From NCBI RefSeq assembly GCF_001424485.1, contig NZ_LMQC01000019.1, positions 549,086-613,085 on the forward strand: a stretch of DNA of 64,000 nucleotides, read 5' to 3'. Under the pieces are notes generated by a model that saw only the letters and a program-made list of their open reading frames with translations, searched no databases and was not told the origin of the DNA. The position numbers and the translations under genes are program-made. The stretch comes from Modestobacter sp. Leaf380. Its GTDB lineage: Bacteria > Actinomycetota > Actinomycetes > Mycobacteriales > Geodermatophilaceae. Of the stretch, positions 54,206 to 61,789 are shown in pieces. Within the stretch, counting starts at the first letter, position 1, and every line of letters begins with the position of its first letter.

Positions 54206-55662
54206 AGCGCGAGCTCGGCGTCGGAGAGGACGTCGACCAGGTCCCGGTCGTGGGTGACGACGCAGACCGCACAGCCCGCGGCGCGCTGCTCCGCCAGCAG
54301 GGTGACCAGCTCCCGCCAGGTGACGGCGTCCTGGCCGAACGTCGGCTCGTCCAGGACCAGCACCTGGGGGGCGGTGGCCAGCGCGGTGGCCACCGACAGC
54401 CGGCGCTGCTGCCCGCCGGAGAGGGTGAAGGGGTTGGCGTCGGCGAACGGGGTCAGCCCGAGCCGCTCCAGCAGCTCCTCCGCGCGGGCCCGGGCCGCGG
54501 TGGACCCGGCGCCCGAGCGCAGCGGGCCCAGCTCCAGCTCGTCGCGCAGCCGCCCGGTGAGGAACTGGTGCTCGGGCTGCTGGAAGACCGTCCCGATGCG
54601 GGTGACCAGCTCCCCGGCCCGCCACCGGTGCGGCTCCCGGACCCCGCGGGCGGCCAGCTCCGCGGAGGCGACGACCCGGCCGGTCGAGGGCGCGCGCAGC
54701 CCGGCCAGCAGCAGGGCCAGCGTGGACTTGCCGGTGCCGTTGGGCCCGGTCACCGCCGTGACGGCGGCCGCGGGGAGCTCCAGGTCGGTGGGCGCCAGCG
54801 AGGGCTGCTGCGCCCCGCGGTGGGTGAAACCGGCCGCCGCTGCCGCCAGCCGGGGGGAGGAGCGTGGATCAGGGTCCCTGGTCCACGTCCGTCCTCCCTC
54901 ACCACATCTCGTCGAGGAGGACGGACTCTGATCAGGGACCCTGATCCACGCTCCCGGGCGCGACAGGTCCAGCCCCGCCGTCCGGGGCGCCGGCGTCCAC
55001 CCCGGACTGTGCTCGATGAGCCCGCCGTCGACCACCTCCACCACCCGGTCCACCAGCGGCAGCCAGGGCGCTGCGTCGTGGTCGATGACGAGCAGCGTCG
55101 TCCGGCGGTCGGCGACGGCGCGCGCCACCGCCGTCCGGACGACGTCGGAGCCGGCCGGGTCCAGCTGGGCGGTCGGCTCGTCGAGCAGCAGCAGCCCGGG
55201 ACGGCGGGCCAGCGCGCCGGCCAGCACCAGCCGCTGCTTCTCCCCGCCGGACAGCGCCTGGGTGGGGCGCTCCCGGCCGTACCGCCAGCCCACGGTGGCC
55301 AGCGCCTCGTCGACCCGCGGCCAGATGAGCGCGGCCGGCAGCCCGGCGTTCTCCAGGCCGAAGGCGACGTCGTCCCCGGCGCGGGTCATCACCAGCTGGC
55401 TGTCGGGGTCCTGCAGCAGCAGGCCCAACCGGTCGCGGGCGTCGGCGGGGGAGCGGTCGTCGACGGTGAGCTCACCGGTGACCTCGGCGGCCTCGGGGTC
55501 CAGCAGCCCGGCCAGGACGGCGAACAGCGTGGACTTGCCGGCCCCGGAGCGGCCGGTGACCAGCACCCGCTCGCCGGGGGCGACGTCCAGGTCGACGCCG
55601 GTCAGCGCCCAGGCGAGCCGGGAGGCGTGCCGGACCGCCAGGCCCCGTGCCTGGACCGCGAC
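54202..55662 (-). CDS. ykoD: ECF transporter duplicated ATPase (YkoD-like)
   Basis: Two fused ATPase domains. First: Walker A VTGRSGAGKST, signature LSGGEKQRLVLAGAL, Walker B LLLDEPTAQLD, H-loop IDHD. Second: TGPNGTGKST, LSGGQQRRLSVATAL, VLVLDEPTFGQD, THD. The linker contains a 96-bp palindromic insertion (54859-54954) adding 32 codons in frame. The 5' end is unresolved: family-like sequence (VAVQARGLAVRHASRLAW...) reaches back to about 55662, next to the S-component stop at 55673, but this stretch has no in-frame ATG, GTG or TTG. The first GTG (55566) would cut into the domain. A rare start codon or reinitiation after the S-component stop is needed. Confidence 0.87.
   Translation of the reverse strand, partial: VAVQARGLAVRHASRLAWALTGVDLDVAPGERVLVTGRSGAGKSTLFAVLAGLLDPEAAEVTGELTVDDRSPADARDRLGLLLQDPDSQLVMTRAGDDVAFGLENAGLPAALIWPRVDEALATVGWRYGRERPTQALSGGEKQRLVLAGALARRPGLLLLDEPTAQLDPAGSDVVRTAVARAVADRRTTLLVIDHDAAPWLPLVDRVVEVVDGGLIEHSPGWTPAPRTAGLDLSRPGAWIRVPDQSPSSSTRCGEGGRTWTRDPDPRSSPRLAAAAAGFTHRGAQQPSLAPTDLELPAAAVTAVTGPNGTGKSTLALLLAGLRAPSTGRVVASAELAARGVREPHRWRAGELVTRIGTVFQQPEHQFLTGRLRDELELGPLRSGAGSTAARARAEELLERLGLTPFADANPFTLSGGQQRRLSVATALATAPQVLVLDEPTFGQDAVTWRELVTLLAEQRAAGCAVCVVTHDRDLVDVLSDAELAL
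54859..54954. repeat. 96-bp two-stem palindromic insertion inside the ECF ATPase gene
   Basis: Outer arms 54859-54880 and 54933-54954 (22 bp, perfect) flank six-base bulges and inner arms 54887-54897 and 54916-54926 (11 bp, perfect) with an 18-base loop. The element is 32 codons long and encodes Asp/Pro/Ser/Arg-rich residues between the two ATPase domains without shifting frame. It looks like an inserted palindromic element tolerated in a linker. Confidence 0.85.
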
Positions 55663-55672
55663 CGGGCCGTGC

Positions 55673-56287
55673 TCAGACGCGGCTGCGCCCGGAGGCGAAG
55701 GAGCTCAGCGCGCCGGTGCGGGCCAGGGCCCGGACCAGGAGCAGCCCGAGCACCCCGGCGATCAGCACGCTGCTGATCACGGTCAGCACGGTGTAGGGCA
55801 GCTGGTAGGCCCAGAAGCCCAGGTCGGCGTAGTAGAGCGAGTTGTCCAGCACCGAGGTCGAGAGCCCCGCCGTGACCGCGGCCAGCACCGCGGTGCCCCA
55901 GCCGAAGGTGCGGTAGCGGGTGAGGGCGAAGCCCAACTCGGCGCCCAGGCCCTGGACCAGGCCGTACACCACGATGATCCCGCCGTAGGGCGAGGCGAGC
56001 AGGCTGACCGCGGCGGCCAGCGTGGAGGCGAAGGTGGCCGCGCCGGGCTTGCGGACCAGCAGGCCGGCGACCAGGCCGGGCAGCAGGTAGACGCCGTTCA
56101 TCAGGCCCTGCACGGGTGGGAAGAAGGAGAACGCGCTGCCCACGGTGGAGTTGAGCAGGTTCCACAGGATGAACACGACACCGAACGCGACGCCCAGCAC
56201 GGCGGTCGTGACGATGTCCACGGTGCGCCAGGAGCGGCGCGGTGCGGCCTCGGTGGCAGCGGTCGGACGGGTGACCTCAGCGGTCAT
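55673..56287 (-). CDS. ykoE: ECF transporter S component for thiamine/HMP (YkoE-like)
   Basis: 204 residues, six hydrophobic segments. LLNSTVGSAFSFFPPVQGLMNGVYLLPGLVAG and GIIVVYGLVQGLGAELGF match YkoE-type substrate-binding membrane proteins. The TPP riboswitch directly upstream supports thiamine or its hydroxymethylpyrimidine precursor as substrate. First gene of the unit, ATG 56287. Followed by the ATPase and T-component genes, the classic YkoE-D-C order. Confidence 0.92.
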   Translation of the reverse strand: MTAEVTRPTAATEAAPRRSWRTVDIVTTAVLGVAFGVVFILWNLLNSTVGSAFSFFPPVQGLMNGVYLLPGLVAGLLVRKPGAATFASTLAAAVSLLASPYGGIIVVYGLVQGLGAELGFALTRYRTFGWGTAVLAAVTAGLSTSVLDNSLYYADLGFWAYQLPYTVLTVISSVLIAGVLGLLLVRALARTGALSSFASGRSRV

Positions 56288-56300
56288 GGTGCTCTCTCCA

Positions 56301-56384
56301 GACTCCCTACGCCGGCATGACCCGGTTCAGGTTCGAGGGTCTGCGGTCTCCCGCACTCTCAGCGCCTCCTGGCGCTCCCCTGTC
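56301..56384 (-). ncRNA. TPP riboswitch (THI element)
   Basis: Read on the minus strand, the conserved CTGAGAGTGCGG block, ACCCTCGAACCTGA and the GGGTCATGCCGGCGTAGGGA-type 3' block are all present in order, with a GC-rich P1/P3 framework. It lies 14 bases before the ykoE start and will shut the transporter off when thiamine pyrophosphate is plentiful, probably by hiding the ribosome site. Confidence 0.95.
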
Positions 56385-56423
56385 GGTGTGTTCTGTTGTG
56401 CCGCAGAGACTACGCACGCCGGC

Positions 56424-57557
56424 TCAGCCGGACACGCCGGCCCGGACGGCGTCGGCCCCGGCAGGGCGCTCCCGTGGCCATTCCGCGAGGACGACGCGGT
56501 CGCGCCCGCCACGCTTGGCGGCGTAGAGGCAGGCGTCGGCCGCCTGTACCGCGGCTTCGAGCTCGGCACCGACCAGCCCGTCGGGCGGGGGTCCGGCGAG
56601 GGTGACGACGCCGATGCTGACGGTGGCCGACCAGTCGGCCATCCACTCCGCGGCCCGCACCCGGAGCGTCTCCGCGTAGGCGCCGGCCCGGTCGGCCGGG
56701 GTCGTGGACAGGACGAGGAACTCCTCGCCGCCCAGCCGGACCACGACGTCCTCGTCCCGGGTCTCGGCGGCCAGCCCGGCCGCGAACCGCCGGAGCAGCT
56801 CGTCCCCGGCGGCGTGGCCGAGGGTGTCGTTGACGGTCTTGAAGCGGTCGATGTCCAGGACGGCCACCGTGGTGGTGCCCGGCGTGCCGCCGGCGGTGGC
56901 GGCGACCCGGTCCTGCAGGGCGCGCCGGTTGAGCAGGCCGGTGAGCGGGTCGGTCACGGTCTGCCGGTGGAGCGCCTCGAGGGCGCTGCCCAGTCGGTGG
57001 CGCAGCCGCAGGACGACCTCCGTGGTCCCCAGGAAGGCCAGCAGCGGCAGGGCGACCAGCGTCAGCCACTGCAGCGGGTCGCTGGTGATGGCGCCCATGG
57101 CCGCCCCGGTGCAGGCGGTCAGCGTCACCATGGCCGCCCGGCTCGCCGCCCGGGACAGGTACACGGCCGCGTAGACGGCGTTGGGCAACAGCAGGACGAC
57201 GTTCAGCATCCCGCCGGCGCGGCTCTGGTTGGCCAGCACCGAGAGGAGCACCAGCCCCATCAGGCAGCAGACGAGCAGACCCAGCACGGCGTCGGACCAG
57301 TCACGGCCGACGGTGAGCAGGGCCAGGGCGGTCAGTGCCGCCGCCCCGAGGACGGCGAGGAAGACCGCCGTCCAGGCGCCGGGGCGCAGCGTCGTCGGGT
57401 CCAGCAGGGCGAGCAGCCCGATCGCTGCCGACGCGCCCACCAGGGCCGCGAGGACCCGGGTGCGGCCGGCGTCGGGCCGGCCAGGGGGCGTCGGGTGCGG
57501 CACGGGAGGGCTCCGTCGGTGGTGTGCGGGGGGACCGGTCGGTTCCCCATCGGCCAC
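56424..57557 (-). CDS. Membrane-anchored diguanylate cyclase (GGEEF)
   Basis: 377 residues. Six or so hydrophobic segments (~35-190) precede a GGDEF-class domain with TDPLTGLLNRRAL, FKTVNDTLGHAAGDELL and an intact RLGGEEF. RDED five residues before it is an RxxD feedback site, so active c-di-GMP synthesis is expected. The membrane part resembles MHYT/7TM-free sensor regions with unknown ligand. GTG 57557 is the most upstream start; a later GTG (VPHPTPPGR) would trim ~18 residues. Confidence 0.88.
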   Translation of the reverse strand: MADGEPTGPPAHHRRSPPVPHPTPPGRPDAGRTRVLAALVGASAAIGLLALLDPTTLRPGAWTAVFLAVLGAAALTALALLTVGRDWSDAVLGLLVCCLMGLVLLSVLANQSRAGGMLNVVLLLPNAVYAAVYLSRAASRAAMVTLTACTGAAMGAITSDPLQWLTLVALPLLAFLGTTEVVLRLRHRLGSALEALHRQTVTDPLTGLLNRRALQDRVAATAGGTPGTTTVAVLDIDRFKTVNDTLGHAAGDELLRRFAAGLAAETRDEDVVVRLGGEEFLVLSTTPADRAGAYAETLRVRAAEWMADWSATVSIGVVTLAGPPPDGLVGAELEAAVQAADACLYAAKRGGRDRVVLAEWPRERPAGADAVRAGVSG

Positions 57558-57655
57558 CGGACCCGGGTCCGCGACCCTGACCTGGGCCTTCCCACCCGCC
57601 CGGGTGGTGCCGCGCGGGCGCGCAGGTGAGGCTGGTAGAGATCAGCGCAGACGTT

Positions 57656-57669
57656 CTACTCACCAGTAG
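57656..57669. promoter_or_regulatory. Inverted repeat CTACT-CACC-AGTAG, possible regulator site
   Basis: Five-base arms around four bases lie 14 bases before the FabG-like start. TetR-family regulators of lipid genes often use such TACT/AGTA palindromes; that assignment is a guess. Confidence 0.35.
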
Positions 57670-57683
57670 CAGAGGAGCAGGCA

Positions 57684-58442
57684 ATGGCGCAGGCACAGCG
57701 GACGGCGATCGTGACGGGAGCTGCTCGGGGCATCGGGGCGGCGATCGCCACCCGGCTGGCGGCCGACGGCATGGCCGTGGCGGTCCTCGACCTGGACGAG
57801 GGGTCCTGCGCGGGCACCGTCTCGGCGATCCAGGCCGCGGGCGGCGAGGCGATCGCGGTCGGCGCGGACGTCGCCGACGAGGCCAGCGTGAACGCCGCGG
57901 TCGAGCGCGTGGCCGAGGAGCTCGGCGGGCCGACCGTGCTGGTGAACAACGCCGGCATCACCCGCGACAACCTGTTGTTCAAGATGAGCGTCGAGGACTG
58001 GGACGCCGTCATGAACGTGCACCTGCGCGGCGCCTTCCTGATGAGCAAGGCCGCCCAGAAGCACATGGTCGCCGCCGAGTTCGGCCGGATCGTGAACCTG
58101 TCCAGCGTCTCGGCGCTGGGCAACCGCGGCCAGGTCAACTACTCCGCGGCCAAGGCCGGCATGCAGGGGTTCACCAAGACCCTGGCGATCGAGCTGGGCC
58201 GCTACAACGTGACCGCCAACGCGATCGCCCCCGGCTTCATCGAGACCGAGATGACGGCGGCGACCGCCGAGCGCGTCGGCGTCCCCTTCGAGGACTTCAA
58301 GGCGATGGCCGCCAAGCAGATCCCGGTCGCCCGGGTCGGCCAGCCCGAGGACATCGCGCACACGGTGTCGTTCCTGGCCAGTGAGGGTGCGGGCTTCGTG
58401 TCCGGCCAGGTCGTCTACGTCGCGGGTGGCCCGCGCGACTGA
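57684..58442 (+). CDS. fabG: Short-chain dehydrogenase, 3-oxoacyl-ACP/CoA reductase type
   Basis: 252 residues. NAD(P)-binding TGAARGIGAAIA, NNAGITRDNLLFKM (strongly FabG-like), catalytic Ser in NLSSVSALGN and Y-x-x-x-K in NYSAAKAGM. C-terminal GQVVYVAGGP matches FabG's dimer contact. It reduces 3-oxoacyl thioesters and could feed fatty-acid or PHA synthesis. ATG 57684 has AGAGGAG upstream; the neighbours are unrelated. Confidence 0.9.
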   Translation: MAQAQRTAIVTGAARGIGAAIATRLAADGMAVAVLDLDEGSCAGTVSAIQAAGGEAIAVGADVADEASVNAAVERVAEELGGPTVLVNNAGITRDNLLFKMSVEDWDAVMNVHLRGAFLMSKAAQKHMVAAEFGRIVNLSSVSALGNRGQVNYSAAKAGMQGFTKTLAIELGRYNVTANAIAPGFIETEMTAATAERVGVPFEDFKAMAAKQIPVARVGQPEDIAHTVSFLASEGAGFVSGQVVYVAGGPRD

Positions 58443-58463
58443 CCGCTCCGGTCCGCCCGCCCC

Positions 58464-59075
58464 TCAGGCCCCGCGGGGCGGGCGGACCAGCGTCCAGACC
58501 GGCAGCTCGTGGTCCACGGCGCTGCGGGTCGACTGGGTGACGACGAAGCCCAGCGCCTCGGCCCAGTGCACGACACCGGAGGTGTAGGCGGCCAGCGCCG
58601 CAGGGACGCCGTCGGCGTCGCAGCGGTCCAGCACCGGCGTCACGACGGCGCGGGACAGGCCGGCAAAACGCTGTGACGGACGGGTCCCGGCCGACACCAG
58701 CCACCAGTGTGGGGTCTCCGGCCGTCCGGCCGCGGCGATCCGGTCGGTGGCCTGGACGACCCGGTGCCGGCTGCCGAACACCTTGGGCAGGTCCCGGTCC
58801 AGCACCGCCTGCAGGTCCGCGGCCGGGGCCGGGTCGCCCGGCGGGGTCCAGGTGGCGACGGCGGCGCAGTCGTCGGTCACCCACGTCGTCTGCGCGTCGA
58901 CCCCGGCCAGCCCCGCGACGAGCTCGTGCCAGCGGTGCACCCGCTGCGCCCGCCCGTCCTCGGGGAAGGCCCAGGAGGTCCAGCGGTAGTCGGGGTAGGC
59001 CGCGGCCAGGGTGGCGGCCAGGCGCGGGACGTCCCGGCGCTGCGCGAGGCGGACGACGGGCTCTGCTGCGGTCAC
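58464..59075 (-). CDS. GNAT-family acetyltransferase
   Basis: 203 residues. VVRLAQRRDVPRLAATLAAAYPDYRWTSWAF at the N-terminus, VVTPVLDRCDADGVPAALAAY and HWAEALGFVV fit the GNAT fold common in actinobacteria next to small operons; the motif A loop is degenerate (RFAGLSRAVV). Substrate unknown. GTG 59075 overlaps the stop of the upstream DUF4396 gene (GTGA). Confidence 0.82.
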   Translation of the reverse strand: MTAAEPVVRLAQRRDVPRLAATLAAAYPDYRWTSWAFPEDGRAQRVHRWHELVAGLAGVDAQTTWVTDDCAAVATWTPPGDPAPAADLQAVLDRDLPKVFGSRHRVVQATDRIAAAGRPETPHWWLVSAGTRPSQRFAGLSRAVVTPVLDRCDADGVPAALAAYTSGVVHWAEALGFVVTQSTRSAVDHELPVWTLVRPPRGA

Positions 59076-59536
59076 CCGCCGATCCCACCACGGTCGGCTC
59101 GGTGCAGCTCGTGCACCACCGCGTGCCCCCGGCCGCGGGACATCAGCCAGCGGTTCACCGGCCAGGCCACCAGGAAGGCCAGGCCCAGGGCGAGGGCGAG
59201 CGACCACCAGAACAACCAGGTGGTGAGGCCGGCGGCCAGGGCGCCCGGGACGACGAGGACGAAGCCGTTGTCGACCACCTCCATGACCGCGATCGAGACG
59301 GTGTCGGCGGCCAGCGCCACCCGCAGTGCCCGGTGCAGCGGCAGCCCGGCCCGGAGCACGCCGCGCATCGTCAGGGCGTAGCCGAACGCGAAGGCCAGCA
59401 GCAGCGAGACCACGATCGTCGTGCCGTTGCCCCAGCCGAGGCCGGCGGCCAGCACCATGCCCGTCACCTCCCCGGCGGCGCACCCGGTGAGGCAGTGCAG
59501 GGTGGCCTGGGCGGCCATCGGCCAGCTGGTGTCCAT
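59072..59536 (-). CDS. DUF4396 membrane protein
   Basis: 154 residues, four hydrophobic segments. HCLTGCAAGEVTGMVLAAGLGWGN and VSIAVMEVVDNGFVLVVPGA carry the family's conserved His/Cys and Glu/Asp residues, which suggest metal binding in membrane. Function unknown. ATG 59536 lies six bases after TAGCCC. Coupled with the acetyltransferase downstream. Confidence 0.85.
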   Translation of the reverse strand: MDTSWPMAAQATLHCLTGCAAGEVTGMVLAAGLGWGNGTTIVVSLLLAFAFGYALTMRGVLRAGLPLHRALRVALAADTVSIAVMEVVDNGFVLVVPGALAAGLTTWLFWWSLALALGLAFLVAWPVNRWLMSRGRGHAVVHELHRADRGGIGG

Positions 59537-59581
59537 CTCGTCGGGCTACCCGCCGTCCCTGGTCTCGCACAGGATGGGCGG

Positions 59582-60124
59582 GTGCAGATCGACGTCGACG
59601 AACTCCGGCTGCGCCCGTGGCGGCCCACCGACCTGGACGCGGTGTGGGCGGCGCTGCAGGACCCCGCCGTCCGGCTGTGGAACGGCAGTGGCGCGTCGTC
59701 CCTCGAGGAGGCCACGCAGTGGCTGGCCCGGCGCAGTGAGGGGGAGGGCCACGTGTCGCGGGCCGTCGTGGCCCGGGCCGACGGCGGCCTGCTCGGCTCG
59801 GTGTCGCTGCACTCGATCGACCCGGTGCAGCTGGACGCGGAGGTCGGCTACTGGGTGGTTCCGGCGGCCCGGGGCCGGCGGGTCGCCCCGCGGGTGGTGG
59901 ACGCCGTCTGCCGGTGGGCGTTCGCCGAGCTGGGCCTGGACCGGGTGGTGCTGGCGCACGCGGTGGAGAACCCGGCGTCGGGTCGGGTCGCCGCGCGGGC
60001 CGGGTTCACCCTGGAGGGCCGGCTGCGCCGCTCGTACCGCTTCGGGGACGGCGTGAAGCACGACGAGCTGCTCTGGTCGCGGCTCTCCGACGACCCCGGG
60101 CCGGGGAACCCCAGCACCCCCTGA
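59582..60124 (+). CDS. GNAT-family acetyltransferase (RimJ/RimL-like)
   Basis: 180 residues. LRLRPWRPTDLDAVWAALQDPAV, EVGYWVVPAARGRRVAPRVVDAV (motif A) and AHAVENPASGRVAARAGFTLEGRLRRSY (motif B) are typical. GTG 59582 lies six bases after CAGGAT. The last six codons (GNPSTP) come from the left arm of a perfect 18-bp palindrome, so the C-terminus was probably extended by it. Confidence 0.87.
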   Translation: MQIDVDELRLRPWRPTDLDAVWAALQDPAVRLWNGSGASSLEEATQWLARRSEGEGHVSRAVVARADGGLLGSVSLHSIDPVQLDAEVGYWVVPAARGRRVAPRVVDAVCRWAFAELGLDRVVLAHAVENPASGRVAARAGFTLEGRLRRSYRFGDGVKHDELLWSRLSDDPGPGNPSTP

Positions 60125-60154
60125 CCGGCGCGCCGTGGGGTGCTGGGGTTCCCC
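60103..60154. terminator. 18-bp perfect hairpin overlapping the acetyltransferase 3' end
   Basis: 60103-60120 and 60137-60154 are exact complements with a 16-base loop containing the stop codon. It lies between convergent genes and can end both transcripts. Confidence 0.75.
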
Positions 60155-60173
60155 CGCCTGGGAGGAAGCAGGG

Positions 60174-60839
60174 TCAGGCGGCGACGCGACGCGCGGTGGT
60201 CAGCCGGTGGCCGTGCTCGGCGGCCTCGCGCTCGGCGTCGGCCTTGAGCTCCTCGGCCATCGCGGTGAACTCGTCGAGGGCCGGGTTGACCCCGACCAGG
60301 GTGAACTCGCGGGTGACGACGGTGAGGTCGAGCTGCCAGACGTCGGCGAGGATGCGGCGCAGCCAGCCGGTGGCGTGGTCCCAGTCCTCGCGCGGGGTGC
60401 CGGCGCTGTAGTTGCCGCCGTGCACGGTGACCAGGACGGCGGGCTTGCCGGCCAGCAGCGGCGGCTGGCCGGGGGCCATCCGCGGGTCGGTGATGACCAG
60501 GTCGACCCAGTTCTTGACGTGCTGGGAGACGCCGAAGTTGTACAGCGGGACGGCGAGCAGGAGCGCCTCGGCGTCCACGAGCTCGTCGGTCAGGGTCGCG
60601 GCGAGGGCGACGGCCTCGGTCTGCGCGGCGGTGCGCTGCTCGGCCGGGGTGTAGGCCGCGTTGACCGCGTCGCCCCAGGCGGTGGCCGGCAGCGGCTCGG
60701 TGCCGACGTGCCGGCGGGTGACCGGGGCGTCGGGTGCGCCGTCGCGCCACTGCGCCTCGACGATGTCGGCGATGGCGCGGCTGGCGGAGCCCTCGGTGCG
60801 GATGCTGGCGTCCAGGCGGAACAGGGACACGGGGATCAC
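60174..60839 (-). CDS. azoR: FMN-dependent NAD(P)H azoreductase/quinone reductase
   Basis: 221 residues. The flavodoxin-like fold is shown by LFRLDASIRTEGSASRAIAD (phosphate loop), AVPLYNFGVSQHVKNWVD (FMN contact P-x-Y-N-F, typical of AzoR) and VTVHGGNYSAGTPREDWDH. It reduces quinones and azo dyes by two electrons, protecting from electrophiles. The divergent HxlR regulator likely controls it. Confidence 0.9.
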   Translation of the reverse strand: MIPVSLFRLDASIRTEGSASRAIADIVEAQWRDGAPDAPVTRRHVGTEPLPATAWGDAVNAAYTPAEQRTAAQTEAVALAATLTDELVDAEALLLAVPLYNFGVSQHVKNWVDLVITDPRMAPGQPPLLAGKPAVLVTVHGGNYSAGTPREDWDHATGWLRRILADVWQLDLTVVTREFTLVGVNPALDEFTAMAEELKADAEREAAEHGHRLTTARRVAA

Positions 60840-60895
60840 TTCTCTCAGGTGTGCAGCTAGGTAAAACAGAGCGACGCCGGAAACGCTAGCACCGG

Positions 60896-60901
60896 TACGC
60901 T
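60896..60901 (+). promoter_or_regulatory. -10 element TACGCT, probable leaderless promoter
   Basis: TACGCT ends six bases before GTG 60908 of the HxlR-type gene, favouring that start over GTG 60902. Confidence 0.45.
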
Positions 60902-60907
60902 GTGGGT

Positions 60908-61258
60908 GTGGCGGACGTGCAGCACGAACCCCGGGCCTGTGATGCCGCGCTGACGCACGCCTTCTCCTTCCTCGGCAAGCGCTGGAACGGGATGGTCGTG
61001 TCGGTGCTGACCAGCGGTCCGGCGACCTTCAGCGAGCTGCGCCGCGCCGTCGCCGGGATCAGCGACTCCGTCCTGTCCGACCGGCTCACCGAGCTGGCCC
61101 AGGGCGGACTGGTCGAGCGCACCGTCGACGCCGGCCCGCCCGTGGGCGTCACCTACCGGCTGACGCCGTCGGGGGAGGCGCTGTCCCCGGTGCTGGACCA
61201 GCTGGCCCGCTGGGCGACCGAGAACCTGGCGCCACGCTGTCCCACCCAGCCGTCCTGA
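60908..61258 (+). CDS. HxlR-type redox-responsive regulator
   Basis: 116 residues. ALTHAFSFLGKRWNGMVVSVL, FSELRRAVAGISDSVLSDRLTELAQGGLVER and VTYRLTPSGEALSPVLDQLARWA form the HxlR winged helix. A single Cys near the N-terminus (ACDAALT) is where YodB/HypR/QorR-type sensors carry their reactive thiol. Divergent from the azoreductase with 68 bases between, as YodB is with its azoreductase targets; quinone or electrophile sensing is inferred. Confidence 0.88.
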   Translation: MADVQHEPRACDAALTHAFSFLGKRWNGMVVSVLTSGPATFSELRRAVAGISDSVLSDRLTELAQGGLVERTVDAGPPVGVTYRLTPSGEALSPVLDQLARWATENLAPRCPTQPS

Positions 61259-61262
61259 ACCG

Positions 61263-61679
61263 CTAGCAACCGCAGACCGCCCCGGCCGGCGCGGTCAGCG
61301 GGTCGGCTGTCGGGTGGTGCACCCCGTCGGCCGTCTGGACCGCGAACCCCTCGCGCGCCCAGTACTCGAAGCCGCCGAGCATCTCGCGCACCCGCACCCC
61401 CCGGGCGGCCAGGCGCAGCCCGGCCCGGGTGGCCCCGTTGCAACCCGGCCCCCAACAGTGGACGACGACCGGACCGTCGGTGACCAGGTCACCGACGGGT
61501 GCGTGCACCGCGCCGGGGACGTGGCCCTGGTCCCACGCCTCCCGGCTGCGCACGTCGACCAGCACGAAGCCGGGGTCGCCGGACTCCAGGGCGGCGTGCA
61601 CGTCGCTGACGTCGGTCTCGACCGTCAGACGGTGCGCGAAGTACGCGGCGGCGACGGTGGGGTCGGTGCTCCAGTCCAT
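61263..61679 (-). CDS. Rhodanese-domain protein
   Basis: 138 residues. FVLVDVRSREAWDQGHVPGAVHAP is the rhodanese CH2A-type motif, and VVVHCWGPGCNGATRAGLRL holds the active-site Cys loop (C-W-G-P-G-C-N), an unusual loop with two Cys. It ends in CGC, giving two more cysteines. Likely sulfur transfer or thiol redox. ATG 61679 is preferred; a longer form from 61775 would run into the GntR promoter. Confidence 0.85.
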   Translation of the reverse strand: MDWSTDPTVAAAYFAHRLTVETDVSDVHAALESGDPGFVLVDVRSREAWDQGHVPGAVHAPVGDLVTDGPVVVHCWGPGCNGATRAGLRLAARGVRVREMLGGFEYWAREGFAVQTADGVHHPTADPLTAPAGAVCGC

Positions 61680-61753
61680 GCCCCGGAGCCTGCGCGAGGA
61701 GGTGGGGTGGTCGCCACGAGCAGGACCGACGACGTCCGCAACGGTCCTGCCAC

Positions 61754-61787
61754 TTGACATCCGGCTGACTGACATCTGAGATTTCAG
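61754..61787 (+). promoter_or_regulatory. Promoter TTGACA/TGAGAT with overlapping CTGA-GATT-TCAG palindrome
   Basis: TTGACA (61754-61759) and TGAGAT (61777-61782) are 17 bases apart. The -10 lies within CTGAGATTTCAG (61776-61787), a likely GntR operator, directly before GTG 61790. This predicts autoregulation of the gntR-acdS operon. Confidence 0.55.
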
Positions 61788-61789
61788 TT

